Part shown: positions 41,288-41,967 of the stretch, one piece after another
Layout of the letters: each line of letters begins with the position of its first letter
How positions within the stretch are numbered: the first letter of the stretch is position 1
NCBI GenBank assembly: GCA_017960985.1
Contig: JAGCYD010000023.1
Coordinates: 1 to 41,967, forward strand
DNA length: 41,967 nucleotides
Direction of reading: 5' to 3'
DNA from: Bacteroidaceae bacterium
Lineage (GTDB): Bacteria > Bacteroidota > Bacteroidia > Bacteroidales > Bacteroidaceae
The notes under the pieces: generated by a model
Database searches by the model: none
Told to the model about the DNA's origin: nothing
What the model saw: the letters and a program-made list of their open reading frames with translations, nothing else
Program-made: the position numbers and the translations under genes

Positions 41288-41967
41288 TTACACCAGATTA
41301 CACCAAAAGAGCCGTTTTAGGTTACGGTAGAGCGAATCTGCGCTTTCCTGATGGAATAGTTTGCGATTTGCCTTTGTTTTTGAGTTGGTAATGCTTTGAG
41401 GACTCTTTCCCAATAGCTGTACAATCTGATATGTATCAAAATTCAATAGCAGCAGGACGCTGACGAGAATCTCCTGGTGGGAAAGCCGGGCTTCTTCCAA
41501 CCGGGCATAGACACGAGAATAATGGCCTTCATATATTTGCAGAACCTTGTTTAAGTCTTTTGTCGTGATTCCTTCGGTTTCTTTGTGTTCTACAAAAGCA
41601 CGACACTTCCTCACAATATGGAATCTATTTAGGAATTCCTCTTTCTCCAGGGCTTTGGGGAGACCTATCCGTGCTTCATATTCTGTAATCCGAATTCTGT
41701 ATTCTTCCAATTCTTCATCCCGTCGCCTAAGTTCTTTCTCTGTTGCCTCGGCTACAGCGGAAGCCTCAGCCGTTGTTATTTGTCGGAGAATTTTGAGGTT
41801 TTGTTGCAGGAGTTCCAAGTCATTACATTTCTGCTGATACTCTTGCTGAGTTTTTTCATATTCTGCGATTAGTTGCCTATAAGCTTGTTCTTTCTTCAGA
41901 ATTTTGGCTTTATAATGGCGATACCCTTGATAAGATAACAATACAATAAGAACAAGTAGAAGCAATA
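41288..41967 (-). CDS. Membrane-anchored HTH regulator, N-terminus beyond the window
   Basis: Only the last 225 codons are present; the gene enters from the right edge. The visible part begins in a membrane segment (LLLVLIVLLSYQGYRHY), followed by a long coiled coil (about 75 residues, rich in Glu, Gln and Arg) and a C-terminal domain with LLNFDTYQIVQLLGKSPQSI, which resembles the LuxR-like helix-turn-helix of Bacteroidota regulators that carry N-terminal TPR repeats and a membrane helix. Such proteins probably sense envelope or periplasmic cues. It lies directly upstream of the DUF3244 gene in the same orientation, so it may control that gene, but this is inferred from position only. Confidence 0.75.
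   Translation of the reverse strand, partial: LLLLVLIVLLSYQGYRHYKAKILKKEQAYRQLIAEYEKTQQEYQQKCNDLELLQQNLKILRQITTAEASAVAEATEKELRRRDEELEEYRIRITEYEARIGLPKALEKEEFLNRFHIVRKCRAFVEHKETEGITTKDLNKVLQIYEGHYSRVYARLEEARLSHQEILVSVLLLLNFDTYQIVQLLGKSPQSITNSKTKANRKLFHQESADSLYRNLKRLFWCNLV

Overview
The window looks like a chromosomal segment from a Bacteroidota bacterium, most likely order Bacteroidales and probably the Prevotella group. The evidence is the promoters, which are all of the Bacteroidota type (-7 box TAnnTTTG, often with TTTG about 19-21 nt upstream), the A-rich leaders in place of Shine-Dalgarno sites, the DUF3244, DUF3098, DUF4271 and DUF349 proteins, the type IX secretion (T9SS) C-terminal tails, and the gene orders miaB-ftsX-DUF3098-uppP-truB-queA-folK and mreBCD-mrdA-rodA. 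No rRNA, phage, integrase, transposase or CRISPR array is visible.

The layout is nearly symmetrical. A conserved housekeeping block (about 7.4-35.5 kb) sits between two accessory blocks of cell-envelope and secreted proteins. Left block (1-6958, + strand): a DUF3244 secreted protein, a lipoprotein with an alpha/beta-hydrolase-like domain whose nucleophile position is Cys, a small lipoprotein, a macroglobulin/TonB-plug-like protein, and an O-antigen-ligase-family membrane protein with a helical repeat tail. All are closely spaced or overlapping and look like one operon. Right block (35836-41967, - strand): a membrane-anchored HTH regulator cut by the window edge, a second DUF3244 protein, a T9SS cargo with an endosialidase-chaperone-like region, a gingipain-type C25 peptidase, and another protein with a T9SS-like tail.

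Two nested inverted repeats frame the core. Repeat A is the DUF3244 gene with its promoter (1-455 against 40761-41215). Repeat B is an intergenic element (6969-7133 against 35568-35843). The right copy of B carries an extra segment of about 110 bp with 10-bp inverted ends, which the left copy lacks. Recombination across either pair would invert 28-41 kb, and across pair A it would swap which envelope operon lies behind which upstream flank.

The core runs as follows: tRNA modification, cell division and undecaprenyl recycling (miaB, ftsX, DUF3098, uppP, truB, queA, folK); metK behind a leader that resembles an S-box (SAM-I) riboswitch; LOG-family hydrolase, DUF4271, hemD, rnpA, yidD and a TatD-family gene interrupted in frame by a 72-bp palindromic repeat; divergent tadA and birA; pyrH; a succinate/acetate-type CoA-transferase; corA with a long leader holding a 10-codon ORF; a DUF349 protein; tRNA-Gln(CTG) facing it across a strong hairpin; a 1288-residue secreted EEP-domain protein; an IMP-cyclohydrolase-only purH; and the elongasome operon mreB-mreC-mreD-mrdA-rodA. 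Short AT-rich repeat arrays sit just upstream of several start codons.
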